From: an uncultured Brachyspira sp.
GTDB taxonomy: Bacteria; Spirochaetota; Brachyspiria; Brachyspirales; Brachyspiraceae
Reading direction: 5' to 3'
DNA length: 20,003 nt
NCBI RefSeq assembly: GCF_934747485.1
Contig: NZ_CAKVGN010000054.1
Span: 1-20,003 of the forward strand
Numbering within the stretch: the stretch's first letter is position 1; the number at the start of each line of letters is the position of its first letter. Made by a program: the position numbers and the translations under genes. The notes beneath the pieces are model-generated. The model was not told the origin of the DNA and ran no database searches. It was given only the letters and a program-made list of their open reading frames with translations. Of this stretch, positions 1 through 7,551 are shown piece after piece.

Positions 1-51
1 TTAAATTATGATACACCTATGCTATACTTTAAGAAATTAAGGAATTCCTAA
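1..51 (+). CDS. C-terminal end of a probable integrase-core transposase (partial)
   Basis: Frame 1 reads LNYDTPMLYFKKLRNS and then TAA at 49-51, entering from outside the window. The LNY-x-TPM-x-Y pattern resembles the extreme C-terminus of rve (DDE integrase) transposases of the IS3/IS481 type, which commonly end with a '...SLNYKTPMEYL...' block. Only 16 residues are visible, so the call rests on one short motif. A short non-coding stretch follows, then repeat copy A. It could instead be the end of an unrelated gene. Confidence 0.45.
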   Translation, partial: LNYDTPMLYFKKLRNS

Positions 52-78
52 CTGCAATATGTCTGGCTCCTGTGCACA
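52..78 (+). mobile_element. Possible right end of an insertion sequence
   Basis: The 27 bases after the transposase-like stop contain TGTCTGGCTCCTGTGCACA (60-78), which is richer in G+C than its surroundings and unlike anything else in the window. It sits where the terminal inverted repeat of an IS would be, 8 bases after the stop codon. Sequence shared with repeat copy C begins at 76, so the IS border would lie near 76-78. The left end is outside the window, so the inverted repeat cannot be verified. Confidence 0.25.
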
Positions 79-413
79 AATTTAAAAAAATCTTGGGTGG
101 GTGCTAATAAATTCTAATTAAAACAAAAAATATAAAACAATTTTTAATGCCAAATAAAATTATAAAACCTTGAGGGTGGGGAGAGAGAATAAAATTTTTT
201 TACTTTATCTACGTTCGCCCGCCCTTTATGCTTTCTTGTTTAAATAGTTAATTTTATTTTTTAGTTCTTTAAGAGTCGAAACTGTTAATATAGTGCCCGC
301 CCAAGCTTTATTTAAGTTTAGAATTATAATACCGCACGGTGAGTAAAATTATAAAAATAGATGAATCAATAATTATAACTTTTATTATAAATAAGTGTAT
401 GTTTAGCGTGCGT
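76..413 (+). repeat. Modular nested inverted-repeat cassette, copy A (full length)
   Basis: This non-coding stretch of about 340 bases has GC-rich islands in AT-rich filler. In order: L1 CTTGGGTGGGTGCTAA (93-108), L2 CTTGAGGGTGGGGA (169-182), R2 CGCCCGCCCTTTATGCTT (216-233), R1 GTGCCCGCCCAAG (293-305), then the palindromic unit at 331-413. L1 pairs with R1 (about 14 pairs including three G-U), and L2 pairs with R2 around GGGTGGG/CCCGCCC. Bases 76-108 are identical, all 33, to 11550-11582 in copy C, and the same module order recurs there. No open reading frame of note is present. It fills the gap between the possible IS end and the 3' end of the minus-strand hydrolase gene. Confidence 0.85.
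331..413 (+). repeat. 81-84 bp palindromic unit, copy in cassette A
   Basis: The unit starts ACCGCACGGTGAGTAA and ends TTTAGCGTGCGT. The ends are imperfect inverted repeats (ACCGCACG against CGTGCG(G)T) around an AT-rich core. The same end signatures recur at 3927-4010, 11458-11538 and 11797-11877, always in this orientation. Confidence 0.8.
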
Positions 414-414
414 T

Positions 415-452
415 AAAAAAATTACCCAAGCATTAATAAATAATACTTGGGT
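415..452 (-). terminator. Rho-independent terminator of the hydrolase lipoprotein gene
   Basis: ACCCAAGCATT (424-434) pairs with AATACTTGGGT (442-452): an 11-base stem with one mismatch and a 7-base loop. On the minus strand the stem is followed by a run of seven T (complement of 415-421). It lies 30 bases past the minus-strand stop at 483. The plus-strand side is also T-rich, so it may work in both directions. Confidence 0.75.
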
Positions 453-482
453 GAAATTTTATTTTTTAAATAATATTGAAAA

Positions 483-1577
483 TTATTTTAAATTGTCTTT
501 GAAGAATTGTGATAATTTTTCAAAAGGAATTTTCTCCATATTGTCATATAAATCAACATGGTCAGCATCTTCTATTATTAAAAGTTCTTTTGGCTCTAAC
601 GCTTCTTTATAAACATCTTCAGAGTAGTATCTTGAATGAGCTTTATCACCTGCTACCAAAAGTATAGGAGTAGGTGAAACATCTTTAATATTAGCCATCA
701 AAGTGAAATTCCAAAATGATATAGGCATTGTTGCAGTCCAAGATGTAACAAAATTTATAGCACGAGGATGATAAGCTCTTTTAGCATAATAATTATAGAA
801 TGCAGCAAATACAGGGTCAGCATTTTCTGGAAGCTCCTCTGGCACAACCATTGCAGAAGCTTGTATATTATTATTTGTATCAAAAGTAGGTTCATGATTT
901 CCTAAAGCATAAGTTTTGCTTTCAGCATCTTTCCAACGCTGTTCGCTTAGATACTCCCTTATTTTTCTTCTTTGCTCAGGTGTATAATAATCTTGATGAC
1001 CTCTGCTCATATCTCTTGACATATCGTACATTGAAAGAGTTGCAACAGCTTTTATTCTGGTATCAGTTCCTGCAGCAGTAATAGCCATACCAGAAAGTCC
1101 ACAAATACCTATAGCACCAATGCGGTTTCTGTCTACATAATCAAGTAAGCCTAAATAATCTACAGCAGCACTATAATCTTCAGTGAATATATCAGGTGAA
1201 GAAGTATTTCTTACATCGCCTCCGCTCTCACCTGTAAAAGATGGGTCAAATGCTAAAGCAACAAAGCCATAAGTAGCCATCTCTTGTGCATATAATCCTG
1301 AAGCCTGTTCTTTAACTGCCCCAAATGGTCCAGATACAACTATAGCAGGATTTTTTTGATTAGTATAATTTTCTGGTAAATATAAATCCCCTGCTATCTC
1401 TATTCCATAACGATTTTTAAATCTTACTTTTTTCATTTCTATGTTTGTGTAAATTTTAAAAACTCTTGTATCCATTTCATCTCCTCCTTTAGATTGATTA
1501 TTTTGATTGTTTTGTGATTGATTACAAGACACTAAAAAAATTAGAAGTAAAGATATTGATAATATTATTTTTTTCAT
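483..1577 (-). CDS. Alpha/beta-hydrolase lipoprotein with a probable Cys nucleophile
   Basis: The 364-residue protein starts with a lipoprotein signal peptide (MKK, hydrophobic core, lipobox LVSC, lipid-anchored Cys18), then an Asn/Gln-rich linker to about residue 35. The rest is an alpha/beta-hydrolase fold of the dienelactone-hydrolase/X-Pro-peptidase-like type: a strand with VVSGPFG (80-86), the nucleophile elbow GICGLSG (157-163) where Cys159 sits in the usual Ser position, an acid candidate Asp311 in AGDKAHSR, and His340 in DADHVDLY near the C-terminus. The start is supported by AAGGA at 1586-1590. It is downstream of the acetyltransferase gene with a 42-base gap, so the two probably share a transcript. 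The substrate cannot be read from the sequence; Ser162 is a less likely alternative nucleophile. Confidence 0.8.
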   Translation of the reverse strand: MKKIILSISLLLIFLVSCNQSQNNQNNQSKGGDEMDTRVFKIYTNIEMKKVRFKNRYGIEIAGDLYLPENYTNQKNPAIVVSGPFGAVKEQASGLYAQEMATYGFVALAFDPSFTGESGGDVRNTSSPDIFTEDYSAAVDYLGLLDYVDRNRIGAIGICGLSGMAITAAGTDTRIKAVATLSMYDMSRDMSRGHQDYYTPEQRRKIREYLSEQRWKDAESKTYALGNHEPTFDTNNNIQASAMVVPEELPENADPVFAAFYNYYAKRAYHPRAINFVTSWTATMPISFWNFTLMANIKDVSPTPILLVAGDKAHSRYYSEDVYKEALEPKELLIIEDADHVDLYDNMEKIPFEKLSQFFKDNLK

Positions 1578-1619
1578 TATAAATTTCCTTATATTGAGTA
1601 TTTAATATATTTCTAAACT

Positions 1620-2195
1620 CTAATGTATTTCTAATGTTTTTATAACTTTAGCAGGCACTCCGACAACTATCACATTAGAAGGCACATCTTTATTGACTAA
1701 AGCACCAGCAGCTATTATTGAGTTATCACCTATAGTTACACCTCCAAGTATATTAGCTCCAGAGCCTATCCAAACATTATTTCCTATCACCACTTTTGAT
1801 GGATATGTTGTGCTTCTATGCTCTAAATCAAAACCATGATTTAAGGTTGATATAGTAACATTCATTCCAAGAAACATATTGTCTCCTATAATTATTCCGC
1901 CTCTGTCTTGAAATGAGCAGCCGCAGTTAAAAAATACATTCTTTCCAATTTTAATGTTTCTTCCAAAGTCGCTGTAAAATGGCGGGAAACATGTAAAGCT
2001 TTCATCTATATTTTCGCCTGTTAGCTTTTCAAATAGTTTTCTTACTTCTTCTGGAGTGTGATAGCCATTATTAATTTCCATACATATTTTTATTGCATTT
2101 TGTGCACATTCATGCAAAAATGGTGAAAGCTCTTTATCAATGCTTGATACAGGGTTTCCGTCTTTGCAGTATTTTATAAACTCTTCGATATTCAT
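1620..2195 (-). CDS. Hexapeptide-repeat O-acetyltransferase (maltose/galactoside acetyltransferase family)
   Basis: This 191-residue protein has the usual length of the LacA/Maa/NodL family, which transfers acetyl from acetyl-CoA to a sugar hydroxyl. The N-terminal helical Maa domain spans residues 1-60. The left-handed beta-helix follows, with hexapeptide repeats from about 80 (IKIGKNVFFN, IIIGDNMFLG, VVIGNNVWIG, VTIGDNSIIA). The catalytic His is His120 in STLNHGFD, and the C-terminal cap VGVPAKVIK is typical. The cytoplasmic location follows from the lack of a signal peptide. The start has AAGGAA at 2202-2207. It is the first gene of a probable two-gene minus-strand transcript with the hydrolase lipoprotein. 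The family is clear, but the acceptor sugar is not. Confidence 0.88.
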   Translation of the reverse strand: MNIEEFIKYCKDGNPVSSIDKELSPFLHECAQNAIKICMEINNGYHTPEEVRKLFEKLTGENIDESFTCFPPFYSDFGRNIKIGKNVFFNCGCSFQDRGGIIIGDNMFLGMNVTISTLNHGFDLEHRSTTYPSKVVIGNNVWIGSGANILGGVTIGDNSIIAAGALVNKDVPSNVIVVGVPAKVIKTLEIH

Positions 2196-2244
2196 TTATT
2201 ATTCCTTATTTTTATTAACTATTTGTATTTTACAAAGAAAATGC

Positions 2245-2253
2245 ATTATATCA
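2245..2253 (-). promoter_or_regulatory. Possible extended -10 promoter for the acetyltransferase gene
   Basis: On the minus strand TGATATAAT reads as an extended -10 (TGnTATAAT), about 50 bases before the ATG. I see no convincing -35. The rest of the 228-base gap between the divergent acetyltransferase and phoH genes is AT-rich and holds two small palindromes (2277-2293 and 2315-2334) of unknown role. Confidence 0.35.
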
Positions 2254-2423
2254 AATATTTATGTGTTATATCTTTATATGCCTAAAAGGTATAGTATTTA
2301 TATTAAACTTTAATATTCATTTACTATAATGAATTTGATTTTTTATCTCTTTTGTATAATACTTATTATATAGCGTTTATTATATTCAATTATAATAAAT
2401 TATCTTAAAAATAAGGATTTGCG

Positions 2424-3779
2424 ATGATAGAAAATTTTATACCTAATAAAAAAGTATTCGTTTTTGATACAAATGTTATACTGCATGATTTTAAATCAAT
2501 ATTCTCTTTTGAAGAAACTAATATTGTTATACCTATTACGGTTTTGGAAGAGGTTGATAAGTTTAAAAAAGGAAGCGATACAATTAATTTTAATGCGAGA
2601 GAGTTTATAAGGGAGCTCGATGCTATAGTTGAAAAAAATGAAAAAACTGAAGGGGTGAAAGACATATTCAAAAAGGGTGCTTTGCTTGATAATAAAAGTA
2701 AGGTGTTTGTTGATGTTAATAATGAAGAGAAAGAATATTTTAAAAAGATATTTGCAGGAAACATACCAGACCATAAGATACTATCTTGTGCTTATAATTT
2801 GAAGTCTGAAAATTATAGGGTAGTTCTCATTACAAAAGATATTAATATGAGAATGAAGGCAAGAAGCTTAGGTATAGATACTCAGGATTATAATACTGAT
2901 AAAATAGATAAATTATCTTCATTATTTACAGGTATAGAAAGTATATCTGGAGACAATGCACGCGTTTATATAAAAGAGCTTCAAGAGAGTAAAGAGATAG
3001 GAGTTAAAGAAGAGCATTCAATTTATCCTAATACATATTTTTGCTACAGAGTAAATGAAGAAGATGATGCTGTAATAGGTAAATATAAAGATGATACTAA
3101 TACTATAGTTTATGTTGATAGTAATATTAATGCTTATGGTATAAGCCCAAGAAATGAAGAGCAGTCTATGGCTTTGGACGTTTTGCTTGATAATAATATA
3201 CCTTTAGTTACAATAATGGGTAAAGCGGGTACTGGTAAAACGCTTTTAGCTCTTGCTGCCGCTTTAGAAAAAAGGAGAGAGTATAGGCAAATACTTTTAG
3301 CTCGTCCGATTGTTGCTCTTTCTAATAAAGATTTAGGTTTTTTGCCGGGGGACGTTAATAGTAAATTAGACCCTTATATGCAGCCTTTATTTGATAACCT
3401 TTCAGTTATACAGCATATTCACTCTGATGACAGCGATGAAAGTAAGAACATTAAAAAAATGCTTGAAAATGAAAAGATAGTAATTTCTCCTTTAGCATAT
3501 ATTAGAGGAAGAAGCTTAAATAGAATATATTTTATAGTAGATGAAGCACAGAACTTAACTCCTCATGAAATAAAAACTATTATAACAAGAGCAGGCGAAG
3601 GCACAAAAATAGTATTCACAGGGGATATTCACCAGATAGATACTCCTTATTTAGATGAAAGAAACAATGGACTTACTTATTTAATAGACAGAACAAAGGG
3701 AGAAGTTTTAAGCGGCACTGTAACACTTGAGAAAGGAGAGCGTTCAAAACTTGCAGAGCTTGCTGCGAATGTATTGTAA
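2424..3779 (+). CDS. phoH: PhoH-family PIN-domain ATPase (PhoH2/YlaK type)
   Basis: The 451-residue protein combines two domains. The N-terminal PIN ribonuclease domain spans about 10-150, with FDTNVIL (Asp15), acidic residues in LEEVD (41-45), Asp116 in IPDHKIL and Asp139 in TKDINMR, which together form the expected metal-binding acidic set. The C-terminal PhoH ATPase domain spans about 240-451, with Walker A GKAGTGKT (266-273), Walker B FIVDEAQN (370-377) and TGDIHQID (399-406). PIN-PhoH proteins are described in the literature as RNA-unwinding and cleaving enzymes. The length matches the two-domain form and not the shorter PhoH1. AAGGA at 2413-2417 supports the start. Its position just before the pst operon fits the historical phosphate-starvation link, but separate terminator and promoter sequences suggest separate transcription. 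Confidence 0.92.
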   Translation: MIENFIPNKKVFVFDTNVILHDFKSIFSFEETNIVIPITVLEEVDKFKKGSDTINFNAREFIRELDAIVEKNEKTEGVKDIFKKGALLDNKSKVFVDVNNEEKEYFKKIFAGNIPDHKILSCAYNLKSENYRVVLITKDINMRMKARSLGIDTQDYNTDKIDKLSSLFTGIESISGDNARVYIKELQESKEIGVKEEHSIYPNTYFCYRVNEEDDAVIGKYKDDTNTIVYVDSNINAYGISPRNEEQSMALDVLLDNNIPLVTIMGKAGTGKTLLALAAALEKRREYRQILLARPIVALSNKDLGFLPGDVNSKLDPYMQPLFDNLSVIQHIHSDDSDESKNIKKMLENEKIVISPLAYIRGRSLNRIYFIVDEAQNLTPHEIKTIITRAGEGTKIVFTGDIHQIDTPYLDERNNGLTYLIDRTKGEVLSGTVTLEKGERSKLAELAANVL

Positions 3780-3796
3780 AATTATTAAATAATAGT

Positions 3797-3838
3797 AAAG
3801 CATAAAGAGTGAATTCCGCCCTTTATGCTTTTTTATTT
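3797..3838 (+). terminator. Rho-independent terminator after phoH, partly built from the repeat
   Basis: AAAGCATAAAG (3797-3807) pairs perfectly with CTTTATGCTTT (3821-3831), with a 13-base loop, and runs into a T-rich tail. It begins 17 bases after the phoH stop. The right arm is the R2 module of the repeat family (compare 216-234 in copy A), and the left arm is absent from the other copies. Confidence 0.8.
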
Positions 3839-4010
3839 TTTACTTAAAATAAAATTTATATAAAATTTTTTGATTAATTAAAAAAGCATTCCCACCCAAA
3901 TTTTTATTAACTTAAAAAATTTATTTAACGCACGGTGAGCAGAATTTTATTTATAATTAAAATTGATATTTTTATTGACTTATATTTATAACTTTACTTA
4001 GCGTGCGGTT
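3816..4010 (+). repeat. Modular repeat cassette, copy B (right half only)
   Basis: Only the right-hand modules are present: R2 CCGCCCTTTATGCTTT (3816-3831), R1 CATTCCCACCCAAATTTTTA (3887-3906) and the palindromic unit 3927-4010. The matching left arms L1 and L2 (GGGTGGG islands) are missing, so the copy is truncated or is a minimal variant. It fills most of the 328-base gap between phoH and pstS. The remainder of that gap holds the phoH terminator arm and a candidate pstS promoter. Confidence 0.75.
3927..4010 (+). repeat. Palindromic unit, copy in cassette B
   Basis: The left end AACGCACGGTGAGCA (3927-3941) and right end TTACTTAGCGTGCGGTT (3994-4010) form the clearest inverted repeat of the family. 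The reverse complement of the right end reads ACCGCACGCTAAGTAA, close to the left-end consensus ACCGCACGGTGAGTAA. The core is AT-rich and differs from the other copies. Confidence 0.75.
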
Positions 4011-4045
4011 GATAATGTAACTTGAAATAATTCTATATTAATTCA

Positions 4046-4073
4046 TTGACTTTATATTTGTACATGTTAAATT
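4046..4073 (+). promoter_or_regulatory. Candidate sigma-70-type promoter for the pst operon
   Basis: TTGACT (4046-4051) and TAAATT (4068-4073) are separated by 16 bases and end 34 bases before the pstS ATG. The -35 matches five of six consensus bases and the -10 four of six. I cannot recognise a Pho box with confidence. Confidence 0.4.
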
Positions 4074-4107
4074 ACATATCAATTATAAAATATTAAAGGA
4101 TAGTACT

Positions 4108-5004
4108 ATGAAAAAAATTATACTTTTTCTATCAATTATAGCTGTACTTTTCAGCTGTAATTCAAATAAAACAGATAATGCTTCAAATACTCAGATGTAT
4201 GATTTTAAAGCAGAAATATCATTTGATGGTTCATCTTCATTAGCACCAGTAATGGCATCTATTGGAAATAAATTTATGGAAGAATATGTTACTTGGGATA
4301 AAGTATCTTCTGATTTACCTAATGAAAAAATATCTATATATGTATCATCAGCAGGCTCTGGTGCAGGAGTAAAAAGTATATTAGATAATACAGCAAATTT
4401 TGGTATGCTTGCAAGAAAAATAAGAGATAATGAAAAAGCACAGATGACAAATTATAAAGAGTTTTTAGTTGCTTCTGATGCTTTAACAGTATCAGTTAAT
4501 GCTAAAAATCCAATAGTAAAAATTAAAGATAATTTGGATTCTGATACTATTAGAAAAATATTCTCTGGTGAATACAAATATTGGAGCGATGTAGATTCTT
4601 CTTTACCTCAAAAAGAAATAGTTGTAATAATAAGAGATTTAAGCGGCGGAGCTTATGAGGTTTTCCAAGAATCTATAATGGGTGAAACACAAATATCGCC
4701 TAATGCTATACAATCTCCTTCAATGGGAGCTTTGGGAACAAAAATAGTAGAAAATGAAAATGCTATAGGTTATGCTTCTTATGGAGTTTATAATCAAAAT
4801 AAAGATAATTTGTTTGCTTTTAAAGTTGATGGAGTAGAGCCTACTAAAGAAAATATTTTAAATGGACAATACAAAATACAAAGACCACTGATGTTTATTA
4901 AAAACTCAGAGCTTTCTAAAAATGAAAGTGCATTTGTAGATTATGTATTCAGTGATGTAGGAAAACAAATAGTAGAAGAAAATGGATATATTCCTGTTGA
5001 ATAA
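4108..5004 (+). CDS. pstS: Phosphate-binding lipoprotein of the Pst ABC importer
   Basis: The 298-residue protein is a type-II periplasmic binding protein that captures phosphate outside the membrane for PstCAB. The signal peptide ends in lipobox VLFSC, with Cys17 lipidated. Phosphate-binding segments are recognisable: FDGSSSLAPVM (39-49), SAGSGAGVKSI (81-91) and RDLSGGAYEVF (176-186), with the conserved Ser and Arg residues that contact phosphate in the family. A late GTKIVENENAIGYASYG block is also typical. AAAGGA at 4095-4100 supports the ATG. It is the first gene of pstSCAB, with 20 bases to pstC. It is slightly shorter than typical PstS but appears complete. Confidence 0.93.
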   Translation: MKKIILFLSIIAVLFSCNSNKTDNASNTQMYDFKAEISFDGSSSLAPVMASIGNKFMEEYVTWDKVSSDLPNEKISIYVSSAGSGAGVKSILDNTANFGMLARKIRDNEKAQMTNYKEFLVASDALTVSVNAKNPIVKIKDNLDSDTIRKIFSGEYKYWSDVDSSLPQKEIVVIIRDLSGGAYEVFQESIMGETQISPNAIQSPSMGALGTKIVENENAIGYASYGVYNQNKDNLFAFKVDGVEPTKENILNGQYKIQRPLMFIKNSELSKNESAFVDYVFSDVGKQIVEENGYIPVE

Positions 5005-5024
5005 TAAATTAGTAAGTAGTTTTG

Positions 5025-5954
5025 ATGTTGGAATATTCTGATATTATTAAAAAAAATAATAAATCTAATCTTAATGATTTAAAAGAAAAACTTTTTTCTT
5101 TGATTATAACAATACTATCTTTTTTATGTATTATTGTATTGGCATTCATTATATTTTTTATAATAAAAGAGAGTATTCCAATATTAAAACATATAGGTAT
5201 ATATAATTTTGTATTCGGCAAAGTATGGCGTCCATTAGCTTTTGGAGTTTCAGAGAGTTATGGCATTTTTTATATTATACTCTCTACAATATATACTGCC
5301 ATGTTTTCTACATTTATAAGTTTATTTATAGGTATAGGGTTTAGTATATTTTTAGTATTTGCCGCAAATGATTTTGTACGTTCTTTCTCTCTTTCTTTAA
5401 TGGATTTAATAGTTGCTGTTCCTTCTGTGATATATGGTTTTATAGGATTGGTAATAATAGTAAAATTTTTTGAACATATACCAATACTCAATATGTCTGC
5501 AGGTGAGTCTGTTTTAGCAGCAAGTTTGCTTCTTTCTTTTATAATACTTCCTTTTATAATATCTACTGTTACAGAAAGTATGATGATGTTAAAAAAAGGT
5601 TATAATAATGCATCACTTTCACTTGGTATAGATAAATGGTATATGGTATCATCTCTTATTTTACCAAATTCAAAGAATGCTATTTTTATTGGATTTATAC
5701 TTGCTATATCTAGGGCATTAGGTGAGACTATGGCAGTTATGATGGTGATAGGTAATTCTTTAGTTTTGCCTAAATTATTAGGAAAGGGTGAAACTATAGC
5801 GTCTTTAATTGCTTTGGAGATAGGAATGGCTGAAGTTAAAAGTTTGCATTATAGTGCTTTATTTGCAAGCGGTGCTATACTAATGCTAACTTTATCTATT
5901 ATAAATGTGTCTGTGCATTTTTTGAAGAGATATTTACTCAAATTGGAATTATGA
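5025..5954 (+). CDS. pstC: Phosphate ABC transporter permease PstC
   Basis: The 309-residue inner-membrane permease has about six transmembrane helices, the first at roughly 25-48 after a basic cytoplasmic N-terminus. The cytoplasmic coupling (EAA-type) loop that docks on PstB is at about 196-240, with SLSLGIDKWYMV followed by AISRALGETMAV. I start it at ATG 5025. A TTG directly before it (5022) is in frame, and neither has a good ribosome site (AGTAAGTAG only), so translation may be coupled to pstS, which ends 20 bases upstream. Its stop overlaps the pstA start as ATGA (5951-5954), showing operon coupling. It pairs with PstA to form the phosphate channel. Confidence 0.92.
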   Translation: MLEYSDIIKKNNKSNLNDLKEKLFSLIITILSFLCIIVLAFIIFFIIKESIPILKHIGIYNFVFGKVWRPLAFGVSESYGIFYIILSTIYTAMFSTFISLFIGIGFSIFLVFAANDFVRSFSLSLMDLIVAVPSVIYGFIGLVIIVKFFEHIPILNMSAGESVLAASLLLSFIILPFIISTVTESMMMLKKGYNNASLSLGIDKWYMVSSLILPNSKNAIFIGFILAISRALGETMAVMMVIGNSLVLPKLLGKGETIASLIALEIGMAEVKSLHYSALFASGAILMLTLSIINVSVHFLKRYLLKLEL

Positions 5955-6787
5955 GAAATTTAATTAGAATATGGTCTTTTATAAGTTTTGCTGTAATTAT
6001 TTTTATAACAGCATTCATATTTGTTTTTATATTTTATAAAGGAAGAAATGCTTTAAGCTTTGATTTTTTATTGGGTAAACCCGAAGGCATTATACTTGGC
6101 AAAGAAGGCGGAATATTTCCAGCAATAGTTGGAAGTTTATATACATCTATGATATCAGCTATTATATCATCTATGTTTGGAATATCGGCAGGTATATATT
6201 TGGTGTTTTATAATAAAAATAAATATATTAATTCTTGTTTTGATATAGTTTTTCAATGTATAGCGGGAATACCTTCTGTTGTGTTAGGATTATTCGGATA
6301 TGCAATGCTTGTATTATATTTAGGGTTTGGAAAATCAATATTATCTATGGCAATAACTCAATCTATTATGATTCTTCCTTTTATATCAATAAGAATAAAG
6401 AAGGTATTAAAAGAATTGAATACTGATATTATAAATAGTTCTTATGCTTTGGGTATAAGTAAATCATATACAATAATTCATATAGTATTAAAAGAAATAG
6501 GAATAAAGGCTTTATCTATAGTGATGCTTGCCAGCTCTTTGGCTATAGGGGCTGCAGCTCCTTTAATATTTACTGGTGCTGTTATTAATGCTCCTTTAAC
6601 TACATCAATATTTAAACCTTCTATGGTGCTTCCTTATCATTTATATATACTTCTCACTCAGGGGATATCTGAATTAAATGCTTATGCTACTGCTTTTGTA
6701 CTTCTTTTTATTGTTTTAATATTAAACTTTTTTGCAGTATTTTTAAGATTTTTAAAAATTACTAAATCGGGTATAAAACATGAATAA
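5951..6787 (+). CDS. pstA: Phosphate ABC transporter permease PstA
   Basis: The 278-residue second permease of the Pst complex has about six transmembrane segments, the first at 8-28. The cytoplasmic coupling loop is at about 163-205, with SSYALGISKSYT followed by ASSLAIGAAAPLIFTGA, which matches the PstA pattern where PstC has AISRALGE. A conserved block AGIPSVVLGLFG (105-116) parallels VAVPSVIYGFIG in PstC. It begins inside the pstC stop (ATGA) and its end overlaps pstB by 8 bases, so pstC, pstA and pstB are translated from one message. No lesion is seen. Confidence 0.92.
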   Translation: MRNLIRIWSFISFAVIIFITAFIFVFIFYKGRNALSFDFLLGKPEGIILGKEGGIFPAIVGSLYTSMISAIISSMFGISAGIYLVFYNKNKYINSCFDIVFQCIAGIPSVVLGLFGYAMLVLYLGFGKSILSMAITQSIMILPFISIRIKKVLKELNTDIINSSYALGISKSYTIIHIVLKEIGIKALSIVMLASSLAIGAAAPLIFTGAVINAPLTTSIFKPSMVLPYHLYILLTQGISELNAYATAFVLLFIVLILNFFAVFLRFLKITKSGIKHE

Positions 6788-7529
6788 TTCTATTTTACAA
6801 TTAAAAAATATTTCTATGTATTATGGAGATAAAAAGATACTTGATAATATAAATATAGATTTTGAAAAAAATAAAATTACTTCCATAATAGGGCCAAGCG
6901 GATGCGGTAAAAGCACATTGTTAAAAACTATAAATAAAATAATACTTGAAGAGAATGATGCTGTTGTAGAAGGCAATATTTATTTTAATAATATAAATAC
7001 TAATGATATACCAATAGAAACATTGAGAAAAAATATAGGCATAGTATTTCAAACTCCAATTCCTTTTCCTATGACAATTTATAAAAATATAAGTTATGCT
7101 TTAAAATATTATGGATTTAATAAAAAACAAATAGAAGAAAAAGTAGAATATATATTAAAACTTACAAGTCTTTATGATGAAGTAAAAGATAAATTAAATA
7201 CTTCAGCTTTAAAATTAAGCGGCGGACAAAAACAAAGACTTTGCATTGCAAGAAGTTTAAGTGTGGAGCCTGATATACTTCTTCTTGATGAGCCTTGTTC
7301 TTCTTTAGATATTATTAATTCAAATAAAATAGAAGACACATTATTGAGCTTAAAAGAAAAATACACAATTATAATAGTAACTCATAATATAGCACAGGCT
7401 AGAAGAATATCAGATAATGGGGTATTTATGTATGATGGTAAAATTTTATCAAGCGGTAAGATTAATGAAATTTTTAATAATAATGAAAACACTATAATAC
7501 AAAATTATATAAAACTTATGGATAATTAA
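6780..7529 (+). CDS. pstB: Phosphate ABC transporter ATP-binding protein PstB
   Basis: The 249-residue cytoplasmic ATPase drives phosphate uptake through PstCA. All ABC motifs are intact: Walker A GPSGCGKST (38-46), Q-loop Gln91, signature LSGGQ (146-150), Walker B ILLLDE (166-171) and switch His202 in VTHNIAQARR. The TPIPFPMTI segment after the Q-loop is characteristic of PstB, which normally reads QxPxPFPMSI. The length is normal. It is the last pst gene. No phoU follows and no GC-rich terminator is visible after it, only A-rich sequence and then the promoter of the HEPN/nucleotidyltransferase pair. Confidence 0.95.
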   Translation: MNNSILQLKNISMYYGDKKILDNINIDFEKNKITSIIGPSGCGKSTLLKTINKIILEENDAVVEGNIYFNNINTNDIPIETLRKNIGIVFQTPIPFPMTIYKNISYALKYYGFNKKQIEEKVEYILKLTSLYDEVKDKLNTSALKLSGGQKQRLCIARSLSVEPDILLLDEPCSSLDIINSNKIEDTLLSLKEKYTIIIVTHNIAQARRISDNGVFMYDGKILSSGKINEIFNNNENTIIQNYIKLMDN

Positions 7530-7551
7530 AAAATAAAAAAAAAATTAAACC

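Noticed and set aside
93..182. G-quadruplex formed by the GGGTGGG islands
   Set aside because: Each island has only two G-runs and they are about 65 bases apart, too far for a normal intramolecular quadruplex; the complementary C-rich arms explain them better as hairpins.
2335..2396. phoH promoter based on TATAAT at 2355 or 2391
   Set aside because: No -35 hexamer lies at an acceptable distance from either; in such AT-rich DNA a lone TATAAT is expected by chance.
2405..2774. Minus-strand open frames opposite the start of phoH
   Set aside because: Low-complexity Ser/Phe/Ile-rich translations antisense to a well-supported gene; no start signals.
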